Both the position numbers and the translations under genes were made by a program. The notes under the pieces were generated by a model, which was not told where the DNA came from, made no database searches, and saw only the letters and a list, made by a program, of their open reading frames with translations. A DNA stretch of 21,136 nt from SIG299 sp051880375 (lineage in GTDB: Bacteria > Bacillota > Clostridia > Lachnospirales > Lachnospiraceae), in the NCBI GenBank assembly GCA_051880375.1, contig JBJENV010000039.1, forward strand, positions 1 through 21,136, written 5' to 3'. Numbering within the stretch: the first letter of the stretch is position 1; every line of letters begins with the position of its first letter. Positions 6,785-14,398 of the stretch are shown one piece after another.

Positions 6785-7729
6785 ATGATAAATTCGGTAA
6801 TATGTGATATGCTGGGTATTCGGTATCCGGTATTTCAAGGCGGTATGGCCTGGATAGCCGACGGTAAACTGGCAGCTGCAGTATCTGAGGGCGGCGGATT
6901 AGGTATAATTGCGGCAGGAAATGCTTCCGGTGATTATGTAAGACAGCAGATTCGGCTTGCCAGGAGTATCACAGATAAGCCTGTCGGCGTAAATATAATG
7001 CTGCTCAGTCCGTTTGCGGACGATGTATCCAAAGTTGTTATCGAAGAAAAGGCTGAAGTCGTAACCACCGGAGCCGGTAATCCTTCAAAATATATTAAGG
7101 AATGGCTGGAGGCGGGCATTAAGGTTATTCCCGTCGTCGCTTCCGTCGCCATGGCAAAGCTGATGACTCGTCTCGGCGCCTCTGCTCTTATTGCGGAAGG
7201 AGGCGAAAGCGGCGGTCATGTGGGCGAGCTTACAACAATGGTGCTTGTGCCGCAGATCTGTGATGCCACCGACCTGCCTGTAGTTGCCGCAGGAGGCATT
7301 GCAGACGGAAGAGGCGTTGCGGCAGCCTTTATGCTCGGAGCTTGCGGTGTACAGATGGGCACCCGTTTCTTAAGTGCAGAGGAGTGCACAATTCATCCGG
7401 TATATAAGGAAAAGATTATAAAAGCTACCGATCTTTGCACAATGGTGACCGGCAAGCGTTTGTGCCACCCCGTAAGAAGTCTGCGTACTCAGTTCGCACG
7501 AGAATATTCCAAAGCCGAATACGGCGGTATGCCCGATGAAGAGCTTGAGGCTTTTGCCGCAGGCGCATTGCGTTTGGCGGTTCAGGAGGGAGACAGCGAA
7601 AAAGGATGTTTTCTTTCGGGACAGATTGCCGCAATGGTAAAAAAAGAACAGCCGGCCGCCGAAATAGTGAGGGAAGTTATGGAGGAAGCGGAGCCTATCC
7701 TTCAGAGGGCAATCGAATGGGTAAAATAG
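6785..7729 (+). CDS. fabK: Enoyl-ACP reductase II (FMN-dependent)
   Basis: This 314-residue TIM-barrel flavoprotein of the FabK/nitronate monooxygenase superfamily reduces trans-2-enoyl-ACP to acyl-ACP, the last step of each elongation cycle. YPVFQGGMAW near the N-terminus, PVGVNIMLLSPF, VVTTGAGNPSKY, EGGESGGHVGE (with the conserved active-site His), VVAAGGIADGRG and CGVQMGTRF all match pneumococcal-type FabK closely. An upstream ATG at 6779 overlaps the ACP stop, but its AGGG site is only 3 bases away. The ATG at 6785 has a 9-base spacing and gives the usual N-terminus, so I prefer it. No fabI or fabL is seen in the window. FabK-type enzymes are generally insensitive to triclosan. Confidence 0.95.
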   Translation: MINSVICDMLGIRYPVFQGGMAWIADGKLAAAVSEGGGLGIIAAGNASGDYVRQQIRLARSITDKPVGVNIMLLSPFADDVSKVVIEEKAEVVTTGAGNPSKYIKEWLEAGIKVIPVVASVAMAKLMTRLGASALIAEGGESGGHVGELTTMVLVPQICDATDLPVVAAGGIADGRGVAAAFMLGACGVQMGTRFLSAEECTIHPVYKEKIIKATDLCTMVTGKRLCHPVRSLRTQFAREYSKAEYGGMPDEELEAFAAGALRLAVQEGDSEKGCFLSGQIAAMVKKEQPAAEIVREVMEEAEPILQRAIEWVK

Positions 7730-8613
7730 CATTTGTTTTTTCGGGTCAGGGTGACCAATATCCCGGAATGGGCAAAAAGCTCGCGGAAAAATATTCCGTT
7801 GCGGCATCGGTTTATTCGCTTTGCGATTCTGTCCGTCCCGGCACATCGGTTCAATGCTTTGAAGGCAGCGAAGACGAATTGAAGGAAACCGAAAACACTC
7901 AGCCGTGTTTATTCGCAACGGAACTGGCTGCGGCGTCGGTACTGACGGAAAAAGGCATTACTCCCGATGCGGTTGCCGGCTTTTCACTCGGTGAAGCGGT
8001 AGCCGCCACGGTCAGCGGGATATTTGACGCCGAAACAGGATTCCGTCTTGTTTGCAGGCGCGGTGAGCTGATGCAGCGTGAATCGGAAAAGTATGACACC
8101 TCAATGGCGGCTGTCGTAAAACTTACATCGGAGCGGGTGATGGAGGTTTGCGGTAAATATTCTGAAGTATATCCCGTTAATTTCAATTGTCCCGGCCAGA
8201 TTACGGTTTCCGGGCTTTCATCGCAAATGAAGGATTTTTATAATGATGTAAAAGCCGCAGGAGGCAGAGCCGTTCCTCTTAAGGTAAAAGGCGCGTTTCA
8301 TTCGCCGTTCATGTTAAAAGCAGCCGACAGCTTTGCCGCGGAATTGGCAGGTGTAAAAATCAACAAAAGTACCGTTACCCTCTATTCCGATATGACGGCG
8401 GAGCCTTATACGGATGACGTTGCGGGGCTGCTTTCAAAACAGATCTGCAATCCCGTGCAGTGGGAAAAGCTTGTCCGTCGCATGATTGCCGACGGAATTG
8501 ATACTTTTATTGAGATCGGCCCCGGCAGAACGCTTACAAATATGATAATGAAAATCAGTAACGGGGTCAGGGCGGTAAGCTATACGGAGTATCTGGAGGA
8601 GGAAGAATGTTAA
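7717..8613 (+). CDS. fabD: Malonyl-CoA:ACP transacylase
   Basis: This 298-residue enzyme moves malonate from CoA to ACP. FVFSGQGDQYPGMG marks the N-terminus, the nucleophile Ser90 lies in AGFSLGEAVA, Arg115 in CRRGELMQ should bind the malonyl carboxylate, and His195 in GAFHSPFM completes the catalytic pair. FIEIGPGRTL is the usual C-terminal signature. The nucleophile elbow has Phe where many enzymes have His (GHSLGE); Leu occurs there in streptococci, so the site is probably active. The start at 7717 lies inside the end of fabK (13-base overlap) and fits the family N-terminus; a longer in-frame extension upstream is not homologous. Confidence 0.95.
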   Translation: MGKIAFVFSGQGDQYPGMGKKLAEKYSVAASVYSLCDSVRPGTSVQCFEGSEDELKETENTQPCLFATELAAASVLTEKGITPDAVAGFSLGEAVAATVSGIFDAETGFRLVCRRGELMQRESEKYDTSMAAVVKLTSERVMEVCGKYSEVYPVNFNCPGQITVSGLSSQMKDFYNDVKAAGGRAVPLKVKGAFHSPFMLKAADSFAAELAGVKINKSTVTLYSDMTAEPYTDDVAGLLSKQICNPVQWEKLVRRMIADGIDTFIEIGPGRTLTNMIMKISNGVRAVSYTEYLEEEEC

Positions 8614-9335
8614 AAGGAAAAACGGCTGTCATCACCGGAGGTTCCCGGGGAATAGGCGAGGCGATTGTAAAAAAAATGGCATCAATGGGAGCCAATGTTG
8701 CCGTTATCTATTCGATAAATTCAGAGGCAGCGGAAAAAGTCTGCAGTGAATGCATGGCGGAAAACGGAGTGATGGCAAAAGCGTATCAATGCGATGTTGC
8801 GGATTTTTCCGCCGTAAAAGATACAACGGCAAAAATAAAGGTTGATTTCGGTACTGTTAATATCCTTGTAAACAACGCCGGTATCACCCGTGACGGTCTT
8901 CTTGCCATGATGAAGGAGGAGGATTTCGATTCGGTTATGAATACCAACCTGAAGGGCGCTTTCAATATGATACGTCATTGTACCGGGTTATTCATTCGCA
9001 ATCATGAAGGATGTATCATCAACATCTCCTCCGTTGCCGGGATAAGCGGTAATTCGGGTCAGTGCAATTATTCAGCTTCCAAAGCCGGACTTATCGGCCT
9101 AACAAAATCCGTTGCAAGGGAATTGGCTCCCAAAGGAATTCGTTGCAATGCGGTTGCTCCGGGTTTTATTGCTACCGATATGACCTGCAATCAAACGGAT
9201 AACCCGCTTATTAAAACCATTCCTCTAGGAATTATGGGCAAGCCGGGCGATGTGGCAGACGCAGCAGCATATCTCGCAACGGCAGAATATGTAACAGGCG
9301 AAGTCCTCCGCGTTGACGGCGGTATAGCTATGTAA
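8607..9335 (+). CDS. fabG: 3-oxoacyl-ACP reductase
   Basis: This is a 242-residue classical short-chain dehydrogenase. The nucleotide-binding motif is TGGSRGIG (10-17), the NNAG motif is at 89-92, and the catalytic tetrad is Asn114, Ser142, Tyr155 and Lys159 (YSASK). VAPGFIATDM and the terminal VDGGIAM are typical of FabG. It reduces 3-oxoacyl-ACP with NADPH. The start overlaps the end of fabD by 7 bases, preceded by GGAGGAGG. Its operon position supports fatty acid synthesis over other SDR roles. Confidence 0.95.
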   Translation: MLKGKTAVITGGSRGIGEAIVKKMASMGANVAVIYSINSEAAEKVCSECMAENGVMAKAYQCDVADFSAVKDTTAKIKVDFGTVNILVNNAGITRDGLLAMMKEEDFDSVMNTNLKGAFNMIRHCTGLFIRNHEGCIINISSVAGISGNSGQCNYSASKAGLIGLTKSVARELAPKGIRCNAVAPGFIATDMTCNQTDNPLIKTIPLGIMGKPGDVADAAAYLATAEYVTGEVLRVDGGIAM

Positions 9336-9345
9336 GGAGACAGTT

Positions 9346-10584
9346 ATGACTGAATTCAGAAGAGTTGTCGTTACCGGGATCGGTGCAGTCACCCCGTTGG
9401 GAAACGATGCGGCGGATACCTGGGAAGGTATGAAGAACGGCAGGAACGGGATTGCTCCGATTACGTTGTTTGATACGGCAAAATTCAAAGCAAAACTTGC
9501 CGCCGAGGTCAGAGGGTTTGATCCGAAAAAATATATGGAAGTCAACGATACGCTGCGTACCGACCGGTACACGCAGTTTGCCGTTGCGGCGGCTCAGCAG
9601 GCAGTCGACGAAAGCGGAATCGAAGGTAATGTTGAACCGGAACGATTTGCGGTCCAGTTCGGTACGGGTATCGGAGGAATAGGCACCTTTGAAACCGAGC
9701 ACACCAAGCTTATAGAAAAAGGCCCGCGACGTGTATCTCCATTGTTTGTTCCGATGATGATTGCTAATATGGCAGCGGGAACGATTGCAATACGTTACGA
9801 TTGCCGCGGCTCCGCACAGCCTTCCGTTACGGCATGTGCTTCAGGATCCAATGCAATAGGCGAGGCAATGCGTATGATACGTCACGGATATGCTGATGCA
9901 GTCATTACGGGAGGAGCGGAAGCCGCAGTTACGCCTTCTGCGATTGCGGGTTTTGTAAACATGCAGGCGCTGTCTGTATCTGAAAATCCCGACGAAGCAT
10001 CTCTTCCTTTTGACAGGCGAAGGGGCGGCTTCGTTATCGGAGAAGGTGCTGCAGCGCTTGTTCTGGAGGAATTCGGGCACGCAGTAAAGCGCGGCGCAAA
10101 GATTTACGGTGAAGTCTGCGGGTACGGATCAACCTGTGATGCTTACCACATTACCGCTCCGCAGCCGGATGCAAGGGGCGGCGCGCAGGCAATGATGAAT
10201 GCACTGAAGGAAGCGGCATATACCGATAGCGATGTCGTTTATATCAATGCTCACGGTACGGGCACGCCCATGAACGATAAAATCGAAACAATTGCCGTAA
10301 AAAAGGCTCTTGGCGAAATAAATGCGAAAAAAGCTTATGTCAGCTCCACAAAATCCATGACAGGTCATATGCTGGGAGCCGCAGGCGCCGTTGAAGCACT
10401 GGCTTGCATTTTCGCACTAAACAAAGGGATCGTCCCTCCGACCATAAACCTGAATGAACAGGACGAGTCGTGCGATCTGAACTGTGTCCCTAACAAGGCT
10501 GTAAATGTCGGCATCACTTTAGCGCTTTCAAACTCTCTCGGTTTCGGCGGCCATAATGCCTGTCTTGCTTTCAGAAAGGTGTAG
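9346..10584 (+). CDS. fabF: 3-oxoacyl-ACP synthase II
   Basis: This 412-residue condensing enzyme elongates acyl-ACP with malonyl-ACP. The thiolase-fold active site is complete: Cys164 in TACASGSNAIGEA, His303 in NAHGTGTPMND, and Lys336 and His341 in STKSMTGHMLGAAG. VVVTGIGAVTPLG at the N-terminus and NSLGFGGHNACLAF at the C-terminus are typical FabF signatures. AAGGAG precedes ATG by 5 bases; the gene starts 10 bases after fabG. It is the only condensing enzyme in the window, so chain initiation must use an enzyme encoded elsewhere or an alternative primer route. Confidence 0.95.
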   Translation: MTEFRRVVVTGIGAVTPLGNDAADTWEGMKNGRNGIAPITLFDTAKFKAKLAAEVRGFDPKKYMEVNDTLRTDRYTQFAVAAAQQAVDESGIEGNVEPERFAVQFGTGIGGIGTFETEHTKLIEKGPRRVSPLFVPMMIANMAAGTIAIRYDCRGSAQPSVTACASGSNAIGEAMRMIRHGYADAVITGGAEAAVTPSAIAGFVNMQALSVSENPDEASLPFDRRRGGFVIGEGAAALVLEEFGHAVKRGAKIYGEVCGYGSTCDAYHITAPQPDARGGAQAMMNALKEAAYTDSDVVYINAHGTGTPMNDKIETIAVKKALGEINAKKAYVSSTKSMTGHMLGAAGAVEALACIFALNKGIVPPTINLNEQDESCDLNCVPNKAVNVGITLALSNSLGFGGHNACLAFRKV

Positions 10585-10588
10585 CTGT

Positions 10589-11011
10589 ATGAAGGAAACA
10601 GATATCCGAAAATATGCAGAACTGATGAAGGAACTGGGTCTGACCGGGCTTGAGATAACCGAAGACAGCAGTAAGGTTCGCCTTGAACGTTCCGCATCTT
10701 CTGCGGCTAAAGAAAACGTGTATTCCGTTCCCGATACGACGGCTGACGCGCAGCCAGATGCGGAGAACCGGGCTTACGGCAGCGTCAAGTCTCCTGTTGT
10801 CGGCGTATTCTATGCCGCTCCTGCCGAAAATGCAGATCCTTATGTCAAGGTCGGCGATACCGTAAGTAAAGGACAGACACTATGTATTATAGAAGCGATG
10901 AAACTGATGAATGAGATTATCGCCGAAGAAGACGGGGTTATTTCAGAAATCTGTGTTGCCAACGGTCAAATTGTGGAATACGGGACGGAACTGTTCCGAA
11001 TTAAGAGGTAA
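10589..11011 (+). CDS. accB: Biotin carboxyl carrier protein of acetyl-CoA carboxylase
   Basis: This 140-residue protein has an N-terminal helical part (MKETDIRKYAELMKELGL), a linker of low conservation rich in Ala, Asp and Pro (about 35-62) and a C-terminal biotinyl domain (about 66-140). The biotinylated Lys105 sits in EAMKLMNEI. It swings carboxybiotin between AccC and the AccAD transferase. The ATG at 10589, 4 bases after the fabF stop with AAGGTG upstream, gives the family N-terminus; the in-frame extension into fabF is discounted. Confidence 0.95.
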   Translation: MKETDIRKYAELMKELGLTGLEITEDSSKVRLERSASSAAKENVYSVPDTTADAQPDAENRAYGSVKSPVVGVFYAAPAENADPYVKVGDTVSKGQTLCIIEAMKLMNEIIAEEDGVISEICVANGQIVEYGTELFRIKR

Positions 11012-11015
11012 GAGT

Positions 11016-11432
11016 ATGAACAGGGAAGAACTAATGCAAATACTGCCTCACAGAGAAAACATGATGCTGCTCGATGACGCGGAGTATAGAAATGGCACCG
11101 CTGTCGGCCATTACACCGTTAGCGGGGACGAATTCTTTCTGAAAGGCCATTTCCCGGGTAATCCCATCGTACCCGGTGTTATTCTGTGCGAGATCCTGGC
11201 TCAGTCAGCCTGCGTTCTTATGAAGGATGCGATGGGTAAAGGGAAGCTCCCCGTTTACACCGGACTTAACAATGTCAAATTCCGGTCACCCGTAAAGCCC
11301 GGCGATACCGTTGAAACTCAGTGCCGTATCAAACGGGCGAAGTATCCGTTTTATTTTGCGGAAGGAACGGTTGCCGTAGGTGACAGGCTCTGTGTATCTG
11401 CCGAGTTTTCATTTGCCGTTACAGGAGCGTAA
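11016..11432 (+). CDS. fabZ: 3-hydroxyacyl-ACP dehydratase
   Basis: This 138-residue hot-dog-fold enzyme dehydrates 3-hydroxyacyl-ACP to trans-2-enoyl-ACP. The opening ILPHRENMMLLDD and the active site GHFPGNPIVPGVILCEILAQ, with His45 and Glu59, are diagnostic of FabZ rather than FabA. The start is 4 bases after accB, with an AGAGGT ribosome site. Unsaturated fatty acid formation by a FabZ/FabM or FabN-type branch is not indicated: only one dehydratase and no isomerase are present. Confidence 0.95.
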   Translation: MNREELMQILPHRENMMLLDDAEYRNGTAVGHYTVSGDEFFLKGHFPGNPIVPGVILCEILAQSACVLMKDAMGKGKLPVYTGLNNVKFRSPVKPGDTVETQCRIKRAKYPFYFAEGTVAVGDRLCVSAEFSFAVTGA

Positions 11433-11435
11433 GCA

Positions 11436-12743
11436 ATGTTTTCGAAAATACTGGTTGCTAACCGCGGTGAAATCGCTGTCCGAATCATCAGGGCATGTAA
11501 GGAAATGGGAGTGGCTACGGTAGCAGTGTATTCCGAAGCGGATAAGAATGCCCTGCATGTAGCACTTGCCGACCAAAGCTATTGCATCGGAGGTCCCGGA
11601 GTTCATGAAAGCTACCTTAATGAAAATCAAATAATTAGTACCGCAATTCTTGCAGGTGCACAGGCGATTCATCCCGGTTACGGATTTCTTTCCGAAAACT
11701 CGCATTTTGCCCGTCTTTGCAGAAAGAACGGATTGGTATTTATAGGTCCGGACCCCGAAAGTATGGAGCGCCTGAGCGACAAAGCGGAATTAAAGGAGCT
11801 TATACGTGATACGGGTTTATCCGTTATTCCCGGAACGAAAGCTGTCGCTTCTGCGGAAGAAGCAAAAAAAGCGGCCGGAAGAATAGGCTATCCCGTAATG
11901 CTTAAAGCATGTGCGGGAGGGGGCGGGCGCGGTATTCGTCTTGTCCGCTCGGCCGACGAGCTGGCGGACGCTTATATGCAGGCAGCTTCCGAAGCCGTTG
12001 CCGCATTCGGCGACGGAAGCATATATATAGAAAAATATGTATATCCCGCAAGGCATGTGGAACTGCAGGTTATTGCCGATGAACACGGAAATGCCGTTTG
12101 TCTCGGCGACCGCGACTGTTCTCTCCAGAGAAAGAATCAAAAGCTAATTGAAGAAACACCTTCTCCTGCCGTTGACAATAAACAGAGACAAAGGATCATA
12201 GAGCTTGCAGTGAATGCCGTAAAGCAAATCGGCTACGTCGGAGCGGGAACGCTGGAATTTCTGCTTGACAGAGAGGGGAACTTCTGGTTCATGGAGATGA
12301 ACGTCCGCCTGCAGGTGGAACACTCGGTTACCGAAATGCTGACGGGAATTGACCTTGTAAAATGGCAGATTCGTATTTCCGCGGGTATACCGCTGAGTTT
12401 TACACAGGAAGATATTCGTATGGTCGGTTCTGCTATAGAGTGCCGCATTAACGCAGTCAGCTGCGGCACGCTGAAAATGCTTCATGTACCCGGCGGCCCG
12501 TCCGTTCGTTTCGATACCTGCCTTATAGAAGGAACGGAAGTTTATCCGTATTACGATTCCTTACTCGGCAAGCTTATTGTATTTGCCGGAACAAGGGAAG
12601 AAACACTTCGCAAGATGCGGGCTGCGCTCTGCGAACTTATAATTGAAGGTATACCGACGAATATCGAAGAACAGCTGCGGATCGTGGAGGATAACCTATT
12701 CACTTCGGGCGATTATGACTTAACATTTATGGAGAACAGGTGA
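11436..12743 (+). CDS. accC: Biotin carboxylase subunit of acetyl-CoA carboxylase
   Basis: This 435-residue ATP-grasp enzyme carboxylates biotin on AccB using ATP and bicarbonate. KILVANRGEIAVRIIRA starts the protein; HPGYGFLSEN, Lys157 and the glycine loop GGGGRGIRLV (161-170), and the catalytic MEMNVRLQVEH (Glu287, Asn289, Arg291, Glu295) are all present. The usual His of the RRHQK nucleotide-binding stretch is Asn234 (RKNQK), a position that also varies in other active enzymes. The sequence is slightly shorter at the C-terminus than the usual 445-450. It starts 3 bases after fabZ. Confidence 0.95.
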   Translation: MFSKILVANRGEIAVRIIRACKEMGVATVAVYSEADKNALHVALADQSYCIGGPGVHESYLNENQIISTAILAGAQAIHPGYGFLSENSHFARLCRKNGLVFIGPDPESMERLSDKAELKELIRDTGLSVIPGTKAVASAEEAKKAAGRIGYPVMLKACAGGGGRGIRLVRSADELADAYMQAASEAVAAFGDGSIYIEKYVYPARHVELQVIADEHGNAVCLGDRDCSLQRKNQKLIEETPSPAVDNKQRQRIIELAVNAVKQIGYVGAGTLEFLLDREGNFWFMEMNVRLQVEHSVTEMLTGIDLVKWQIRISAGIPLSFTQEDIRMVGSAIECRINAVSCGTLKMLHVPGGPSVRFDTCLIEGTEVYPYYDSLLGKLIVFAGTREETLRKMRAALCELIIEGIPTNIEEQLRIVEDNLFTSGDYDLTFMENR

Positions 12744-12747
12744 ATCT

Positions 12748-13605
12748 ATGGCACTTATGAGCTTCTTAAAACCGAAGAATCAACTGGAAGAAGGTGGACG
12801 AACCTCTGCACCGGTACAAAGAGACGCCGGGGAACCAGAGAAAAACTGCCCGAACTGCCATAAGGATATACCGCTCAGTCGTCTTTTTGCAAATAATCTT
12901 GTGTGTCCCTGCGGCTATCATTTCCGCATGAAAGCCCGTCAGCGTATACACATGATTGCCGATAAAGACAGCTTTCATGAAATGTATTCGGGTATGAGAT
13001 CCGATAATCCGCTTGGTTTCCCGGGATATAGGGAAAAATCTGAAACCGTGCGTGCGGCAAGCGGCGAAACGGAAGCCGTCGTTTGCGGTACGGCTATGAT
13101 CGGCAGACAAAAATGCTGTATTTTCGTAATGGAATCCTATTTTATGATGGGCAGTATGGGAAGTGCCGTCGGTGAAAAAATAACCTCGTTGTTTGAGTAT
13201 GCAATACAGCATCGTTTACCCGTTGTCGGATTTACCGTATCGGGCGGCGCTCGTATGCAGGAAGGACTTCTGTCATTAATGCAGATGGCAAAAACAAGCG
13301 CAGTTGTAAAACGTCACGGCGATGCGGGACTGTTGTATATTGCCGTACTTACCGATCCGACAACCGGCGGAGTAACCGCCAGTTTTGCTATGGAAGCCGA
13401 TATTATCATAGCGGAACCCGGTGCTACTGTCGGTTTTGCAGGCGCAAGAGTAATTGAGCAAACCACACGGAAATCCCTTCCCGAAGGTTTTCAAAAGTCG
13501 GAGTTTGTCCTCCGGCATGGTTTTATCGACAGTATATTTCCGCGCTCCGTCCAAAAGAAATACCTTGCAGAAATACTTAAAATGCACAATGGGAGGTCGA
13601 TTTGA
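12748..13605 (+). CDS. accD: Acetyl-CoA carboxylase carboxyltransferase beta subunit
   Basis: This 285-residue crotonase-fold subunit, with AccA, transfers carboxyl from biotin to acetyl-CoA to form malonyl-CoA. The core SGGARMQEGLLSLMQMAKTSA and DPTTGGVTASFA match AccD. The N-terminal zinc ribbon has Cys34 and Cys37 (CPNC) but its second knuckle reads CPCG (Cys53, Cys55), one residue shorter than the usual CPxCG. Four cysteines remain, so metal binding is still possible. AGGTG lies 6 bases before ATG, 4 bases after accC. Confidence 0.95.
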   Translation: MALMSFLKPKNQLEEGGRTSAPVQRDAGEPEKNCPNCHKDIPLSRLFANNLVCPCGYHFRMKARQRIHMIADKDSFHEMYSGMRSDNPLGFPGYREKSETVRAASGETEAVVCGTAMIGRQKCCIFVMESYFMMGSMGSAVGEKITSLFEYAIQHRLPVVGFTVSGGARMQEGLLSLMQMAKTSAVVKRHGDAGLLYIAVLTDPTTGGVTASFAMEADIIIAEPGATVGFAGARVIEQTTRKSLPEGFQKSEFVLRHGFIDSIFPRSVQKKYLAEILKMHNGRSI

Positions 13606-14396
13606 TGAGTGAAGCGGCGTACGAAAGAGTCAGGCTCGCCCGCGATAAGGACAGACCGACCGGTCTTGATTACATAAAAAACATATTCAGGGGATTCATC
13701 GAATTCCACGGCGATCGACGCTACGCCGACGATACGGCTGTAGTAGGCGGTATCGCCGTACTTGACAGCCGTCCGGTTACTGTCATTGCAATCGAAAAAG
13801 GACATACTTCAAAGGAACGAACCTACCGTAATTTCGGCGCACCGAATCCCGAAGGTTATCGCAAAGCACTGCGCCTTATGAAACAGGCGGAAAAGTTCGG
13901 GAGACCTGTCATCTGTTTTATCGATACCTCCGGAGCTTACTGCGGCATAGGCGCCGAAGAACGTGGACAGGGACAGGCGATTGCCGAAAATCTAACGGAA
14001 ATGTCAACGTTGTGTGTACCGGTGATATCCGTCCTGATCGGCGAAGGCGGCAGCGGCGGTGCTTTGGCGCTTGCGGTTGCCGACCGTGTATGGATGCTTC
14101 AGAACGCCGTCTATTCGGTCATATCTCCCGAAGGCTGCGCAAGCATTCTCTGGAAGGATTCATCAAAAGCCGAAGCAGCTGCGGCAAGTCTTAAACTCAC
14201 AGCGGAAGACGCAAAAAGTCTCGGCGTAATCGAACGCATACTTTCAGAAAAGGAAATCGGCAAAAAAGAGTTTTACGATCGTATACGCAATCTCTTGACC
14301 GTGGAAATAAAAGAATTGGAAAACGATCTCGACCTTATCGGAAGCCGCTACGAAAGATTTCGCAGGATAGGTGTCAGCGCAGTTATTAAGGAGTAA
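13605..14396 (+). CDS. accA: Acetyl-CoA carboxylase carboxyltransferase alpha subunit
   Basis: This 263-residue partner of AccD contains FIEFHGDRRYADD, FIDTSGAYCGIGAEERGQGQAIAEN and the oxyanion-hole stretch IGEGGSGGALAL, all typical of AccA. It is shorter than proteobacterial AccA, mainly at the N-terminus. The ATG at 13605 overlaps the accD stop (TGATG) with GGGAGG 8 bases upstream; a TTG at 13602 is a less likely start. Overlapping accD and accA suits stoichiometric production of the transferase. Confidence 0.93.
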   Translation: MSEAAYERVRLARDKDRPTGLDYIKNIFRGFIEFHGDRRYADDTAVVGGIAVLDSRPVTVIAIEKGHTSKERTYRNFGAPNPEGYRKALRLMKQAEKFGRPVICFIDTSGAYCGIGAEERGQGQAIAENLTEMSTLCVPVISVLIGEGGSGGALALAVADRVWMLQNAVYSVISPEGCASILWKDSSKAEAAAASLKLTAEDAKSLGVIERILSEKEIGKKEFYDRIRNLLTVEIKELENDLDLIGSRYERFRRIGVSAVIKE

Positions 14397-14398
14397 AT

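Noticed and set aside
7370..7918. 182-codon minus-strand ORF across fabK and fabD
   Set aside because: It is antisense to two certain genes and has no domain signature.
7981..8000. FabD nucleophile motif GFSLGE instead of GHSLGE
   Set aside because: The residue before the catalytic Ser varies among active FabD enzymes (for example Leu in streptococci), and Ser, Arg and His are all present.
12135..12143. AccC with Asn in place of the His of RRHQK
   Set aside because: This position also varies in other Bacillota biotin carboxylases; all other catalytic residues are kept, so inactivation is not supported.
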